A stretch of 43,218 nt of DNA from Kipferlia bialata (Eukaryota; Fornicata), in the NCBI GenBank assembly GCA_003568945.1, contig BDIP01000012.1:4969-48186 (forward strand), written 5' to 3'. Numbering within the stretch: the first letter of the stretch is position 1; every line of letters starts with the position of its first letter. A model generated the notes under the pieces. That model did no database searches. It had not been told where the DNA came from and saw only the letters and a program-made list of their open reading frames with translations. Shown piece after piece: positions 42,217-42,954 of this stretch. The translations under genes were made by a program, and so were the position numbers.

Positions 42217-42866
42217 GAGCACAGGGGATGGACAGACAACGAAGGAGACAAAGCCAACAGATATATATAGATATATATGTGTACTTGTGTGAGGAGTATG
42301 TACTAAAAACACAATATGTATACCTTAATCCCCTGGTAGACCCCGATGCAACTAATGCATATCATAAAACAAAAGTATACAGTGGCACAACGATTATCAC
42401 GTTACTCTGAATGACTTGATATTCTATATGCATACATATATACCTTAATCCCCTGGTAGAACCCTAGGCCACTCTGGGAGCGCCCAACCTGAAGTATAAG
42501 TAAATGCAAAGAGAGAAGGGAGGGGGGGCGGATTGAGACTGAGAGAGAGGGGGGGGGGGGGTCAGAGATTCCCTACCTTTGCCTTAGCCTCTGGTGACCT
42601 GTCTCCCTTTGCGGTCTCTCTTTCTCTCTCTCTCTCTCTGATCCTACCCATGTGCTTGAAGTCTGGGATGGGTTTGGCTGGGGTGAGGGATGTTTAGTAT
42701 ATATATATATATATATTATATACATGCATATATATAGAGAGATACAAATGCACTTATGAATGTGTATACAAAAGAATATGTATATACTAAGAGACAGAGA
42801 CAGAGTGATACCTCCAGTGTTTGGGGAGTGGGGCCCTCTCAGGGACTGTGCATGGGACTGGATGCC
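23..42866 (-). CDS. Giant multi-exon protein gene, partial at both ends (whole gene model)
   Basis: About 114 exons chain into one open frame of roughly 12.3 kb (about 4,100 codons), near 28% of the span. Exon borders were set by GT (rarely GC) donors, by acceptors of the form CTNAY-N(2-7)-AG, and by continuity of codon phase; each listed exon keeps the next one open. Two exons break phase: 33993-34084 and 16491-16813. The first exon seen starts at an acceptor and the last ends at a donor, so both termini lie outside. The protein is not recognised. The N-terminal third is low-complexity and Glu/Arg/Ser-rich, the rest mostly globular-looking, with one possible AAA+-like module near 15.2 kb. 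No second gene, promoter or poly(A) region is evident. Nearly every intron holds partial copies of its flanking exons, so some exon choices (which copy is spliced) remain uncertain without RNA data. Confidence 0.8.
490..1987 (-). CDS. Exons 109-114
   Basis: Exons 1858-1987, 1549-1698, 1225-1313, 855-947, 686-763 and 490-578. They read AAEAEEACAVLRDRYWTD then IRALTARMISTTPSATAS; HMLRLAKDVVASYKTLAN then IDYGLTAGINTIAGTALR and FPNPVMR; AGTAEKQLSLLSDVIKEH then ETSGYSSLNQ; ETVRRLYYKTCDRLITSA; LLTILLNWIQQVSSKAID; and LAMSNQFERMASLADPKV then VERIYNIALEHR. The helix-rich pattern with short loops looks like an alpha-solenoid. The donor of exon 112 is GTGAGT and of exon 113 GTACGT. End echoes of exons 110, 111 and 114 are present. 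Unrecognised product. Confidence 0.8.
1119..1820 (-). repeat. Echoes of exons 110 and 111
   Basis: End echo of exon 110 at 1436-1480 (IAGTALRFPNPVMR, six silent changes including CTG/TTG) and start echo at 1784-1812 (HMLCLAKDG). End echo of exon 111 at 1122-1155 (ETSGYSSLNQ, seven silent changes in ten codons). Confidence 0.85.
2089..3918 (-). CDS. Exons 101-108
   Basis: Exons 3828-3918, 3511-3576, 3318-3419, 2937-3008, 2748-2810, 2559-2652, 2325-2398 and 2089-2136. They read DSALLSCVRLCHSLVHFP then YLDRDSVQ; VVQCVLLWYVGLLEGLKA; VENARVLAAAYKRTNITV then DVPGHVFYPLVVK; ALDGGYPIIIAGGVVSSP; NLLTDYFREQTTRAGQVL; DGRYACRLKQPIHKMQLY then MAIAICDNPG; DNYVRSCTLFDCLPVRPT; and VFEDAATGSDTGPLRQ. Exon 104 has a glycine-rich hydrophobic PIIIAGGVV stretch, like a beta strand plus loop. 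Many exons are phase 0 and multiples of three. Introns between exons 104 and 108 are comparatively short and nearly echo-free. Unrecognised product. Confidence 0.8.
3661..4400 (-). repeat. Six echoes of exon 101
   Basis: Start echoes at 3992-4032, 4105-4145, 4236-4277 and 4351-4391 repeat DSALLSCVRLCH with acceptors, about 120 nt apart. End echoes at 3664-3690 and 3744-3770 repeat YLDRDSVQ with GTATGT donors. Between copies are TA runs and one CA/TG microsatellite (4186-4206). Confidence 0.88.
4538..6998 (-). CDS. Exons 94-100
   Basis: Exons 6921-6998, 6692-6802, 6401-6469, 6209-6278, 5557-5613, 4874-4936 and 4538-4593. They read LYPDRGIELHQFISYSVS; SRSEAAVLNKLLPLIEKH then DGAICNYVDDLR; ESVSVLMPASIQDPEELG; GSNVALLFTATEPFWQHA; FQSMRGVLESFCGIEDMT; VSLSSSLVTVSQANTYYF then MFK; and GIPQPKPFLWLMTGALPP. 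Phases chain 2-2-2-2-0-0-0-2. Exons are short and introns long (up to 768 nt), because each intron holds several echoes: four for exon 94, two end echoes each for exons 97 and 98, three start echoes for exon 99. Unrecognised product. Confidence 0.8.
5028..5860 (-). repeat. Echoes of exons 98 and 99
   Basis: Start echoes of exon 98 at 5721-5742 and 5824-5850; end echoes at 5365-5398 and 5471-5504 (CGIEDMTK, donors GTATAT). Start echoes of exon 99 at 5028-5060, 5134-5169 and 5254-5290 (VSLSSSLVTV). End echoes of exon 97 lie at 5980-6000 and 6082-6125. Confidence 0.8.
7054..7440 (-). repeat. Four start echoes of exon 94 (about 120-bp spacing)
   Basis: Copies at 7056-7091, 7174-7211, 7287-7327 and 7398-7434 repeat LYPDRGIELHQF with acceptors. 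Only CCC/CCT, TAC/TAT and the split Arg codon vary. The same intron holds two end echoes of exon 93 (7509-7544, 7636-7672) with GTCAGT donors. Confidence 0.85.
7767..9318 (-). CDS. Exons 88-93
   Basis: Exons 9216-9318, 8836-8926, 8636-8717, 8408-8508, 8250-8349 and 7767-7868. They read FAVLVACGLPSGLVLPLS then DGEDIDMVVPPFK; VFPAGEVNTQIHAKFSSE; DMLSRSPLLRQCLVAFGK; AALGQIYLSLGEKYSLPQ then LVMKMAQHLAG; VIVTTCSPPPPRLCIGVN then SGVSDLMTATP; and ALRYLTNRYNTNEPKEVF then FIKICTAQFQAIMR. Helices alternate with Pro-rich turns, compatible with a helical-repeat scaffold. Unrecognised. The intron before exon 93 (7869-8249) contains mostly a degenerate CTGATA hexamer repeat around the acceptor plus one end echo of exon 92 at 8127-8160. 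Confidence 0.8.
7872..8110. repeat. CTGATA-type hexamer repeat in intron before exon 93
   Basis: Degenerate TATCAG/CTGATA units, the same string as the acceptor CTGATACCAG of exon 93, mixed with TA runs. It looks like slippage of the acceptor element. No gene seen in this stretch apart from the exon 92 end echo just right of it. Confidence 0.65.
8982..9420 (-). repeat. Echoes of exon 88
   Basis: A start echo at 9375-9411 reads FAVLVACGLPSGLV with silent changes. An end echo at 9099-9145 reads DGEDIDMVVPPFK, six silent changes, donor GTGAGT. A second at 8991-9036 reads DGEDIDMVVPPSVFLPK and has lost the donor. Confidence 0.82.
9507..11200 (-). CDS. Exons 82-87
   Basis: Exons 11113-11200, 10720-10793, 10297-10520, 9973-10092, 9655-9727 and 9507-9565. 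They read IVPTLLSTAVQTECWMAV then NNTVAQTVEDI; GSGLRQLTVPTMTMSFIN; VSKAAKLLFQVLAYNVTL, SAGYAKQSRRIRQKAMGQ and SRESKGMSSSRSRQDAWE; SHGSLRSAMSLDQSQCES then ASASFFGSDHERYLP; LVLDLNLLLHGLGVSQAH; and AIWAALALPTLDQKIAAF. Exons 84-85 are Ser/Gln/Arg-rich and likely a surface loop. The piece YAKQSRR of exon 84 is coded by a 21-nt hairpin built on CTACGCGA/TCGCGTAG. Four copies of exon 82's start lie upstream. No family recognised. Confidence 0.8.
10426..10446. repeat. Coding hairpin built on the CTACGCGAT motif
   Basis: CTACGCGA, a 5-nt loop, then TCGCGTAG: a perfect 8-bp inverted repeat of 21 nt inside exon 84, in frame. The same 9-mer occurs exactly at 661, 2063, 8372, 18702, 25746 and 25982 (either strand), with near copies at 607, 633 and 8389. 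Confidence 0.75.
10593..11053 (-). repeat. End echoes of exons 82 and 83
   Basis: Exon 82 end is copied at 10994-11046 (GTAGAG donor) and 10874-10918 (GC donor). Exon 83 end is copied at 10590-10645 (donor GCTTGT). Translations match the exons apart from Val/Ala in one. Confidence 0.78.
11270..11557 (-). repeat. Three start echoes of exon 82
   Basis: Copies at 11265-11309, 11378-11431 and 11503-11551 repeat IVPTLLSTAVQTECW with CTAG acceptors. The Leu-Leu-Ser codons are CTC-CTC-TCC in the exon and TTG-TTG-AGC, CTG-CTA-TCC and CTA-TTG-AGT in the copies. Only one replacement (Val to Ser, farthest copy) is seen. Confidence 0.88.
11617..12145 (-). repeat. Echoes of exon 81
   Basis: Start echoes at 11951-11998 and 12092-12140 read SYYFVSDCFAPLLHS; one uses GTG-TCA for Val-Ser where the exon has GTC-AGT. 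An end echo (LEVEHPE, donor GTGGGT) lies at 11624-11650, and a mid-exon piece (VLDHLDVG) at 11703-11726. Confidence 0.8.
11783..13678 (-). CDS. Exons 77-81, with a GC-AG intron
   Basis: Exons 13312-13678, 12949-13025, 12556-12599, 12208-12292 and 11783-11878. Exon 77 reads NDGLASAFSPARLEGITL, TKTPLVRSIASFAVTLNA, LLATMPMDPKSPPAYRGA, LLNVLLAMCDFLDMSPLR and YYITATNLFVSG. Exon 78 reads MRISGKLFSSDEKKEALK then CLAPMFK; exon 79 AGLGHLVSGREEIL; exon 80 RITVLPDERRIWSDILTA; exon 81 SYYFVSDCFAPLLHSQYP then LKDVLDHLDVEHPE. The donor of exon 78 is GC (AAG|GCATGT), required by phase, and its echo keeps GC. The acceptor of exon 80 lies after ACTAAGCCATCAG, confirmed by an echo of that motif at 12362-12390. 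Helical-repeat-like content; unrecognised. Confidence 0.8.
12939..12948 (-). other. GC-type splice donor of exon 78
   Basis: Sense AAG|GCATGT. Splicing here joins PMFK to AGLGHL in phase; no GT nearby does. The end echo at 12789-12823 keeps the same AAG|GCATGT. Confidence 0.7.
13817..15801 (-). CDS. Exons 72-76: possible degenerate AAA+-like ATPase module
   Basis: Exons 15656-15801, 15461-15562, 15172-15261, 14275-14409 and 13817-13916. Exon 72 reads EQTLERCFPEGLDPCAYE then METDDFFMTHP; exon 73 WSIAPVITTTNRAFAHIM then FGVPCIINSTR. Exon 74 joins as RSVGKSWACAAATNLLP, giving S-x4-GKS where a Walker A has G-x4-GK[ST]. About 55 residues later exon 75 reads GLVACLQDEVHS, a hydrophobic run ending in DE like a Walker B. 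The order PEGxD...tyr-rich strand, xPxxxTxxR-like strand, P-loop resembles the AAA2-AAA3 junction of dynein heavy chains. The first Gly is lost and no sensor motif is clear, so nucleotide binding is doubtful. This is inference from pattern only. Confidence 0.75.
14057..14225 (-). repeat. Two end echoes of exon 75
   Basis: The copy at 14154-14225 reads NGLVACLQDEVHSVEELL then SHPVIR with nine silent and no replacement differences over 23 codons. The copy at 14057-14113 starts at CLQDEV and has its own further silent set. Both keep a GTAC donor. Confidence 0.88.
14782..15150 (-). repeat. Three end echoes of exon 74
   Basis: Copies at 15097-15138 and 15001-15044 read SYIQTVTDVSVGG or IIHPDS-frame equivalents with silent ATA/ATC and GGG/GGT changes. 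A third, at 14784-14825, is diverged (NQTVIGVSVGG). All keep a donor. Start echoes of exon 75 lie at 14454-14465, 14527-14570 and 14600-14610. Confidence 0.78.
16199..16813 (-). CDS. Exons 70-71, with a 44-nt in-exon duplication
   Basis: Exons 16491-16813 and 16199-16252. Exon 70 reads VDIDISRAKEGVIHASQP, EPTLFGLPNVGPVLSIVP, the hydrophobic GHTIALFMVGFATVYTSY, then AAFGGEYEHMLGI. The last part is then repeated 44 nt further on, and that second copy supplies ITTQ and the donor. As one exon it is 323 nt and ends in the wrong phase; without one 44-nt unit it is 279 nt and joins exon 71 (EHALRSLRAVHPGFAMLK) in frame. No GT-AG pair removes exactly 44 nt. An alternative 68-nt GTACAG...GAG intron would keep frame but has a poor acceptor. 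A third copy with its own donor lies at 16333-16374. Confidence 0.7.
17122..18130 (-). CDS. Exons 66-69, including the longest exon (501 nt)
   Basis: Exons 17630-18130, 17508-17566, 17241-17330 and 17122-17178. Exon 66 reads AVSAAFGSSIDNERDEPP, GVYATKWLSALLDAPGES, MWVYTPCLHTAKAIVEEA, REWMLLDMSFDPKGQALG, APPMRTVYISTGLPSHTY and HTMVVNYGMVYTPG. Then come AFRQSLALHTGVEPDLNS, DSVKYFFGVIGRFLEVLD and AAMWWLLSEQGIMTLTPT. The long exon looks like part of a globular alpha/beta domain. No catalytic motif stands out. It has three echoes of its first 55 nt upstream (18189-18445) and exon 67 has one end echo at 17425-17450. Confidence 0.82.
18189..18445 (-). repeat. Three start echoes of exon 66
   Basis: Copies at 18195-18247, 18307-18359 and 18412-18442 repeat AVSAAFGSSIDNERDEP with acceptors. 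The first Ser is AGC in the exon and TCT in the two nearest copies, a full codon switch. All run into (TC)n in sense. Confidence 0.82.
18588..20398 (-). CDS. Exons 59-65
   Basis: Exons 20303-20398, 19798-19931, 19473-19548, 19333-19414, 19129-19177, 18971-19049 and 18588-18752. They read ASMNLDQVTPLLDTDGSS; HLVYLLGAENASPAHLSV then YTMEAGGELPYASGPN; VADSDLCIVRNPLGSATP; GLVLFLPVLPSGSFAVPP; YIDVRPPPDKLRFIPK; VTGKPCLALRTTYAEADP; and VAIAMAIRYKGDDGDRVA then an Asp/Glu-rich loop and YKYMAMSFNPYEREGVL. The alternation of short hydrophobic strands and Pro/Gly turns suggests a beta-containing domain. The two introns at 19415-19472 and 19050-19128 are short and bounded by direct repeats. Product unknown. 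Confidence 0.8.
20436..20670 (-). repeat. Three start echoes of exon 59
   Basis: Copies at 20436-20455, 20522-20554 and 20639-20668 repeat AASMNLDQVT as AASMNL, AAQMNLDQVT and AAFLNLDQVTP. Two end echoes of exon 58, with donors, lie at 20729-20762 and 20821-20872, and start echoes of exon 58 at 21089-21132 and 21170-21205. Confidence 0.78.
20944..22832 (-). CDS. Exons 54-58
   Basis: Exons 22545-22832, 22051-22172, 21688-21882, 21244-21320 and 20944-21043. Exon 54 reads FVGIIPLPLFSVNGFLVA, then a Lys/Ser/Gly/Glu-rich insert, then WEITAITSLTRETGMADV and RVPLPSIRGYIPR. Exon 55 reads DVRLPMREAVRRDCESAI then MDKFWTGHTYHAQYI; exon 56 LSVWVHDTLRKATVSSEG then GPKYLSTVAVPEWCDRVL; exon 57 EEGSMMHVPVLNMPCVSR; exon 58 APLCFSSLGVHHRHVVHD then LGELLNYGEG. 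Globular-looking, with an acidic loop in exon 54. A dynein linker/AAA1 region might be expected about here if the gene were a dynein heavy chain, but I find no P-loop. Unrecognised. Confidence 0.8.
22229..22483 (-). repeat. Three end echoes of exon 54
   Basis: Copies at 22443-22483, 22325-22364 and 22231-22270 repeat VPLPSIRGYIPR with donor; the first two read GYMPR, and one has Ala for Ser. The copy farthest from the exon has lost bases and is out of frame, so decay grows with distance here. Confidence 0.78.
23059..25254 (-). CDS. Exons 48-53
   Basis: Exons 25192-25254, 25047-25103, 24557-24644, 24205-24327, 23591-23695 and 23059-23117. They read SMILYVQRDVGAKYAAPI; ARLVEKTMLWAMHSGSLL; MVQQYLALGVMLMAHSEE then HRAFYFGGVDK; WYSIRKSVRRKCKNRLLD then FTDNLHNLLSGIVPTLL; KLQQRPIYESLHASDKTD then GLMTLPNNPSFLQ; and APMIQPIPATIESMSEEG. 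Basic clusters in exon 51 contrast with the acidic end of exon 53. No diagnostic motif. Every exon here has at least one echo; those of exons 50, 51 and 53 differ from the parent mainly at third codon positions. Confidence 0.8.
24098..24985 (-). repeat. Echoes of exons 49-51
   Basis: End echo of exon 49 at 24942-24985; start echoes of exon 50 at 24719-24762 and 24838-24870; end echo of exon 50 at 24421-24477 (AHSEEHRAFYLGGVDK, six silent changes, Phe to Leu); end echo of exon 51 at 24098-24135 (HNLLSGIVPTLL, silent changes only). The end copies keep GTACTA or GTACGT donors. Confidence 0.8.
25518..27248 (-). CDS. Exons 42-47
   Basis: Exons 27150-27248, 26839-26946, 26324-26397, 26013-26083, 25664-25731 and 25518-25589. 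They read LVLSCAANTPIKAAKDAL then EGLEAGKADMCTALR; DVPNLSFPVALRQKEMQL then GLLSLVCSPSLHH; HLDVLESQTGLPVLRLTE; VEAGGLNNLPAIQLAVDT; VESRLDACERAMNSWTSE; and IVRQEDVFTTCGFPIPPN then FFETLR. Phases are 2-2-2-1-0-2-2. Amphipathic helices and a Pro-containing FPIPPNFFETLR stretch are visible. The family is not recognised. Exon 44 has three start echoes and two end echoes; exon 45 has two end echoes that keep a donor. Confidence 0.8.
26472..26725 (-). repeat. Three start echoes of exon 44
   Basis: Copies at 26474-26503, 26585-26614 and 26691-26720 read HLDVLESQTGL (last one HLNVLESQTGL). End echoes of the same exon lie at 26237-26254 and 26153-26170, reading SPDNLG. The remainder of these introns is TA/TG microsatellite. 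Confidence 0.8.
27309..28039 (-). repeat. 62-bp tandem array (11 identical units) carrying exon 41's 3' end
   Basis: Units start every 62 nt from 27309 to 27929, followed by a diverged twelfth copy at 27991-28039. In sense each unit is CTGACTAG, then 21 nt coding TLDEMR with split Arg codons, then GTACAC. Thus acceptor, 21-nt phase-2 microexon and donor are all present, with a 41-nt spacer. The copied codons differ from exon 41 by six synonymous changes, including CGT to AGG. The units are identical by eye over almost 700 bp, so the expansion is very recent, homogenised, or an assembly effect. Confidence 0.92.
28088..29063 (-). CDS. Exons 38-41, with Gly/Thr and Glu/Thr repeats
   Basis: Exons 28774-29063, 28524-28621, 28385-28451 and 28088-28198. 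Exon 38 starts ASTGLPVVPRDLCQPTSG, passes into a Thr-Ile/Met-Gly repeat (TIAGTIGTMGTIGTVGS), then a Glu/Thr/Arg-rich run, and ends EPLPRFVGYTRPQKK. Exon 39 reads SDVSVEAVSAELLRLLKA then RRGVALIEEWAGLL; exon 40 MQGLSVSPSLASVPGNPH; exon 41 CMQLLRVASDIEVLLSSV then GLTRTLDEMRR. Exon 41's 3' end is the source of the 62-bp array that follows it in the next intron. The repeats in exon 38 are disordered linker; the flanks look helical. Product unknown. Confidence 0.8.
29184..30717 (-). CDS. Exons 32-37
   Basis: Exons 30634-30717, 30352-30396, 29957-30042, 29554-29693, 29344-29418 and 29184-29248. They encode ECGAALTAYCDALLSAGC then YIPTDTHLDM; VRVTGFVSSAAEVLK; QLQTERLAAHRCMCTQLN then GLVTWTSTLA; SGIQERLRCMTRLSVDTH with an acidic SEEREDRE stretch; FDYLFNEVSYPSDSLVHT; and LSTDDHVEKLLSDAGLLV. 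Helical, possibly coiled segments dominate exons 32-35. Phases chain 0-0-0-2-1-1-0. No domain recognised. Exons 36 and 37 are among the few with no clear echo in their flanking introns, so those introns (about 95-140 nt) are short and plain. Confidence 0.8.
30531..30905 (-). repeat. Echoes of exon 32 on both sides
   Basis: The end echo 30531-30574 (SAGCYIPTDTHLDM, with donor) differs by TTG/CTC and GAT/GAC only. Start echoes at 30767-30797 and 30872-30897 read ECGAALTAYCDA and ECGDALTAY. The end of exon 31 is copied at 30953-30990 and its start at 31240-31279; the end of exon 30 at 31355-31413. Confidence 0.8.
31061..32803 (-). CDS. Exons 28-31
   Basis: Exons 32691-32803, 32062-32417, 31520-31633 and 31061-31150. 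Exon 28 reads ALMKCFSQWTCTHSPIVH then EERLTIVCLPHYAQMLG. Exon 29 (356 nt) has NASFLIPHMFRVHSTLIH, LPPEAIERLTGHTSYTSI, a Ser/Asp/Ala run from a short coding repeat, CLRPDLFVEESEVLREYQ and SLPHTAYYGGGVTHLTNA. Exon 30 reads ESLQTVYDAALSVSRDTH then ILSAAVTCVLNRVRRFK; exon 31 VLMAGIYSPEQYVQIQTL then LGQAQGAEPQWQ. The mix looks globular. No family recognised. Exon 28 has two start echoes and one end echo; exon 29's end has two echoes; exon 30's end is copied at 31355-31413. Confidence 0.8.
31819..32010 (-). repeat. Two end echoes of exon 29
   Basis: The copy at 31820-31875 reads LPHTAYYGGGVTHLTNAK and keeps a GTATAT donor; its six differences from the exon are all silent. The copy at 31952-32005 has one extra G in the glycine run and has lost the donor. 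Confidence 0.8.
32868..33024 (-). repeat. Two start echoes of exon 28
   Basis: Copies at 32872-32911 and 32974-33019 read RALMKCFSQWTCTH. Differences from the exon are AGA/AGG, CTT/CTC and AGC/AGT only. An end echo (LPHFAQMLG, with donor) lies at 32593-32622. Confidence 0.82.
33084..34084 (-). CDS. Exons 25-27, with a frame break in exon 25
   Basis: Exons 33993-34084, 33605-33681 and 33084-33215. Exon 25 reads DDVCVQLLVAKPSAIYPH then WRRG. Exon 26 reads GNHSMKVVNPGPPGLPPI then VSIGPYAR; exon 27 FPVYGLPLVASRVPEGER, a Gly/Glu/Arg run, then VDGEYSAEDVTKQKRHG. Exon 25 is 92 nt and leaves exon 26 in a stop-containing frame; exon 26's own frame is fixed by its echoes. A C-run at 34019-34023 on the plus strand (G5 in sense) is the likely place: one extra G would restore the frame. 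An echo at about 33872-33903 reads W-R-R-G-V in frame and supports this. A base-calling error or a real lesion cannot be told apart here. Confidence 0.7.
34128..34255 (-). repeat. Two start echoes of exon 25
   Basis: The copy at 34134-34173 reads DDVCVQLLVAKP with silent changes. The copy at 34215-34253 has an in-frame stop in its second codon, so not every echo is constrained. Both run into long (TC)n tracts in sense. A weak end echo lies near 33872-33903 and a start echo of exon 26 at 33787-33817. Confidence 0.78.
34349..34417 (-). CDS. Optional 69-nt exon copying the end of exon 24
   Basis: It lies between a GATCAG acceptor and a GTATGC donor and reads MLASRFITPHCLNLDSVA then PPIKK, 23 codons in phase 0. 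It copies the last 23 codons of exon 24 (34503-34621), with seven synonymous changes and one replacement, Asp to Ser. Inclusion after exon 24 would add 23 residues in tandem without shifting the frame. The acceptor lacks the CTAAC-type branch motif, which argues against efficient use. Confidence 0.4.
34503..35942 (-). CDS. Exons 21-24: conserved-looking helical part
   Basis: Exons 35861-35942, 35442-35537, 35018-35126 and 34503-34621. Exon 21 reads TETTFHAILEDVVREGIH; exon 22 NIDARVDAISLSMERRQM; exon 23 SLKVDRAAVRSQVLGEVK then EKARRLLRMLDIMATSFL; exon 24 ASHGEEYALPWCAMIDQM then LASRFITPHCLNLDDVAP. Alternating charged and hydrophobic residues suggest helices. This segment has the densest echoes of the window: three for exon 21, four for exon 22, two start echoes and one diverged end echo for exon 23, and two start echoes plus a complete-looking 69-nt end copy for exon 24. 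Exon 24 is the only copy that joins the start echo and end echo regions. Confidence 0.8.
34685..34943 (-). repeat. Start echoes of exon 24 and end echo of exon 23
   Basis: Copies at 34691-34731 and 34817-34856 read ASHGEEYALPWCAMI or ...CAII with acceptors. The Ser codon is AGT in the exon and TCC and TCG in the copies; about a dozen other differences are silent. At 34912-34943 a diverged end echo of exon 23 reads MLGIMAAAFPG with a GTAATA donor. Confidence 0.82.
35574..35816 (-). repeat. Four start echoes of exon 22
   Basis: Copies near 35572-35599, 35659-35683, 35717-35742 and 35783-35809 repeat NIDARVDAIS, each running into (TC)n in sense. GTC/GTT, CGT/CGA, ATC/ATT and TCT/TCG vary silently; one copy lacks a base and one has Lys for Asn. 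The exon itself contains TCTCTCTG at the same point, the likely seed of the microsatellite. Confidence 0.78.
36038..36345 (-). repeat. Three start echoes of exon 21
   Basis: Copies at 36041-36082, 36169-36207 and 36294-36333 repeat TETTFHAILEDVV with acceptors. The nearest copy is synonymous only; the second has TEATFHTILEDVV and the third TETTFQAILED. The rest of the 877-nt intron is AT microsatellite plus the exon 20 end echoes. Confidence 0.8.
36545..37038 (-). repeat. Start and end echoes of exon 20
   Basis: The start echo at 37003-37038 reads VARFELSKDVRH with four synonymous and no replacement changes. Two end echoes at 36545-36585 and 36681-36706 read DMDECLDVNAR with GAC/GAT, GAT/GAC, GTG/GTC and GCT/GCA, again all synonymous. 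Both end copies keep a donor. Confidence 0.82.
36820..37763 (-). CDS. Exons 17-20: short helical-looking exons
   Basis: Exons 37686-37763, 37356-37445, 37202-37243 and 36820-36926. They encode VSAYVPTIIYLNVIMYLM then SGIRHNPK; ILDPTYGPRILEYQSTLA then DVGKVFLAITPQ; SATMNPQALEDMFK; and VARFELSKDVRHLVIDPI leading to EIDMDECLDVNAR. All but the last begin and end in phase 0. The acceptor of exon 20 is ambiguous (two AGs four bases apart); phase and the echo at 37003-37038 favour the downstream one. The string around IIYLNVIMYLM is hydrophobic but too short and mixed for a confident membrane segment. The content resembles a helical-repeat or dynein-tail-like region only in a general way. Confidence 0.78.
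37509..37932 (-). repeat. Echoes around exons 17-18
   Basis: Start echoes of exon 18 lie at 37519-37540 and 37590-37613 (GPRIL region, acceptor TTATATCAG). End echoes of exon 17 lie at 37896-37919 (SGIRHNPK with donor GTGAGA) and 37806-37822 (donor lost). The stretch 37896-37932 could form a 37-nt exon, but that would shift the frame. Confidence 0.7.
38110..39703 (-). CDS. Exons 13-16: Thr-Val-Asp repeat and long Ser-rich exon
   Basis: Exons 39460-39703, 39204-39290, 38966-39018 and 38110-38551. Exon 13 has a short internal repeat, TPTVDTVDTVGTVD, then WRACRVLKRYNAESTVKV. Exon 14 reads GVYTLHSSCVVVTAREGG; exon 15 LDSVVECIATAIGQEED. Exon 16 (442 nt) opens RAEESKDRLFSLNRTVEM, has a Lys/Arg/Glu stretch, a Ser/Pro-rich middle, and ends in the probably helical ELESVLSPDVVKEIK. 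No domain is recognised. Exon 13 TVYTVxR-like content could be a small beta-rich fold (for example a PH- or FHA-like module), but I see no diagnostic residues. Exon 16 has three echoes of its first 30-35 nt upstream, with acceptors. Confidence 0.8.
38641..38890 (-). repeat. Three start echoes of exon 16
   Basis: Copies near 38644-38676, 38754-38783 and 38855-38884 repeat AEESKDRL with an acceptor. The first also repeats about 50 nt of the adjoining intron (38556-38606 versus 38680-38730) at roughly 90% identity, so whole exon-intron borders are duplicated. GAT-AGA-CTC in the exon is GAC-AGG-CTG in the copy, all synonymous. Confidence 0.8.
39757..40832 (-). CDS. Exons 9-12: basic/acidic linker and Ser-rich part
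   Basis: Exons 40690-40832, 40353-40445, 40034-40104 and 39757-39827. Exon 9 reads LRVPKFFAKM followed by a long Glu-Arg run, then VVDESDDSSGDECVSIPG. Exon 10 reads GSNTVSAALSAEIDLLAD and a Gly/Ser tail; exon 11 SVPNTPRGSQQYRINTR; exon 12 SPHHSLSTLFSHTDLCTR. Phases chain 2-1-1-0-2 without a stop. The donor of exon 9 is GTGAGG and that of exon 11 GTGGGA, departures from the usual GTATGT. Phospho-acceptor-rich linker is the likely nature; no family recognised. Exon 10 has two start echoes and an end echo in its flanking introns. Confidence 0.78.
40537..40678 (-). repeat. Start echoes of exon 10
   Basis: The copy at 40537-40587 repeats GSNTVSAALSAEIDLLA with only synonymous changes (AGC/AGT, GCT/GCC twice). 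A second, more diverged copy at 40640-40678 reads SNTVSATLSVL and follows exon 9's donor directly. An end echo of the same exon, with donor, lies at 40229-40271, and a very short one near 40188. Confidence 0.8.
41074..42866 (-). CDS. Exons 1-8: Ser/Pro/Glu/Arg-rich N-proximal part
   Basis: Exons 42812-42866, 42577-42677, 42444-42488, 42109-42153, (optional 41923-41946), 41803-41850, 41482-41541 and 41074-41324. The frame begins GIQSHAQSLRGPHSPNTG and continues through AKPIPDFKHMGRI, an Arg-Glu run coded by a GA microsatellite, VGRSQSGLGFYQGIK, PSPVLPALEAPSPIK and SSLVTPREWERDDLAQ. The large exon 8 reads GKKGIRSFSMLAPIG, more Arg-Glu repeats, and RNNRSFCSILPAPAAALR. Composition suggests an intrinsically disordered region; no domain is recognised. 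Exons 3, 4, 6 and 7 are multiples of three in phase 0, so each could be skipped without loss of frame. Exon 5 repeats the first eight residues of exon 6 and may be an echo that has kept a donor. Confidence 0.8.
41923..41946 (-). CDS. Optional 24-nt exon 5 duplicating the start of exon 6
   Basis: It reads SSLVTPRK between a CTCACCCCAG acceptor and a GTATCT donor, so it is a complete in-frame microexon. Exon 6, 72 nt downstream, opens with the same SSLVTPR but with CCA instead of CCT for Pro. If both are used the protein has a tandem SSLVTPR; if only one is used the frame is kept. It is either an alternative exon or an echo that happens to keep a donor. Confidence 0.45.
42171..42212. repeat. 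(GA)n microsatellite, representative of intronic (TC)n tracts
   Basis: One of more than 30 (GA)n runs on the plus strand inside introns, that is (TC)n in the sense strand; others include 28634-28685, 34104-34131, 37467-37525 and 41891-41919. Only about five intronic runs have the opposite orientation (10247, 20767, 28207, 31890, 41752). Confidence 0.9.
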
Positions 42867-42912
42867 CTGAGGGTCAGAGAATAATGGATTCATATATATA
42901 TAGATAGAGATC

Positions 42913-42954
<42 letters not shown>

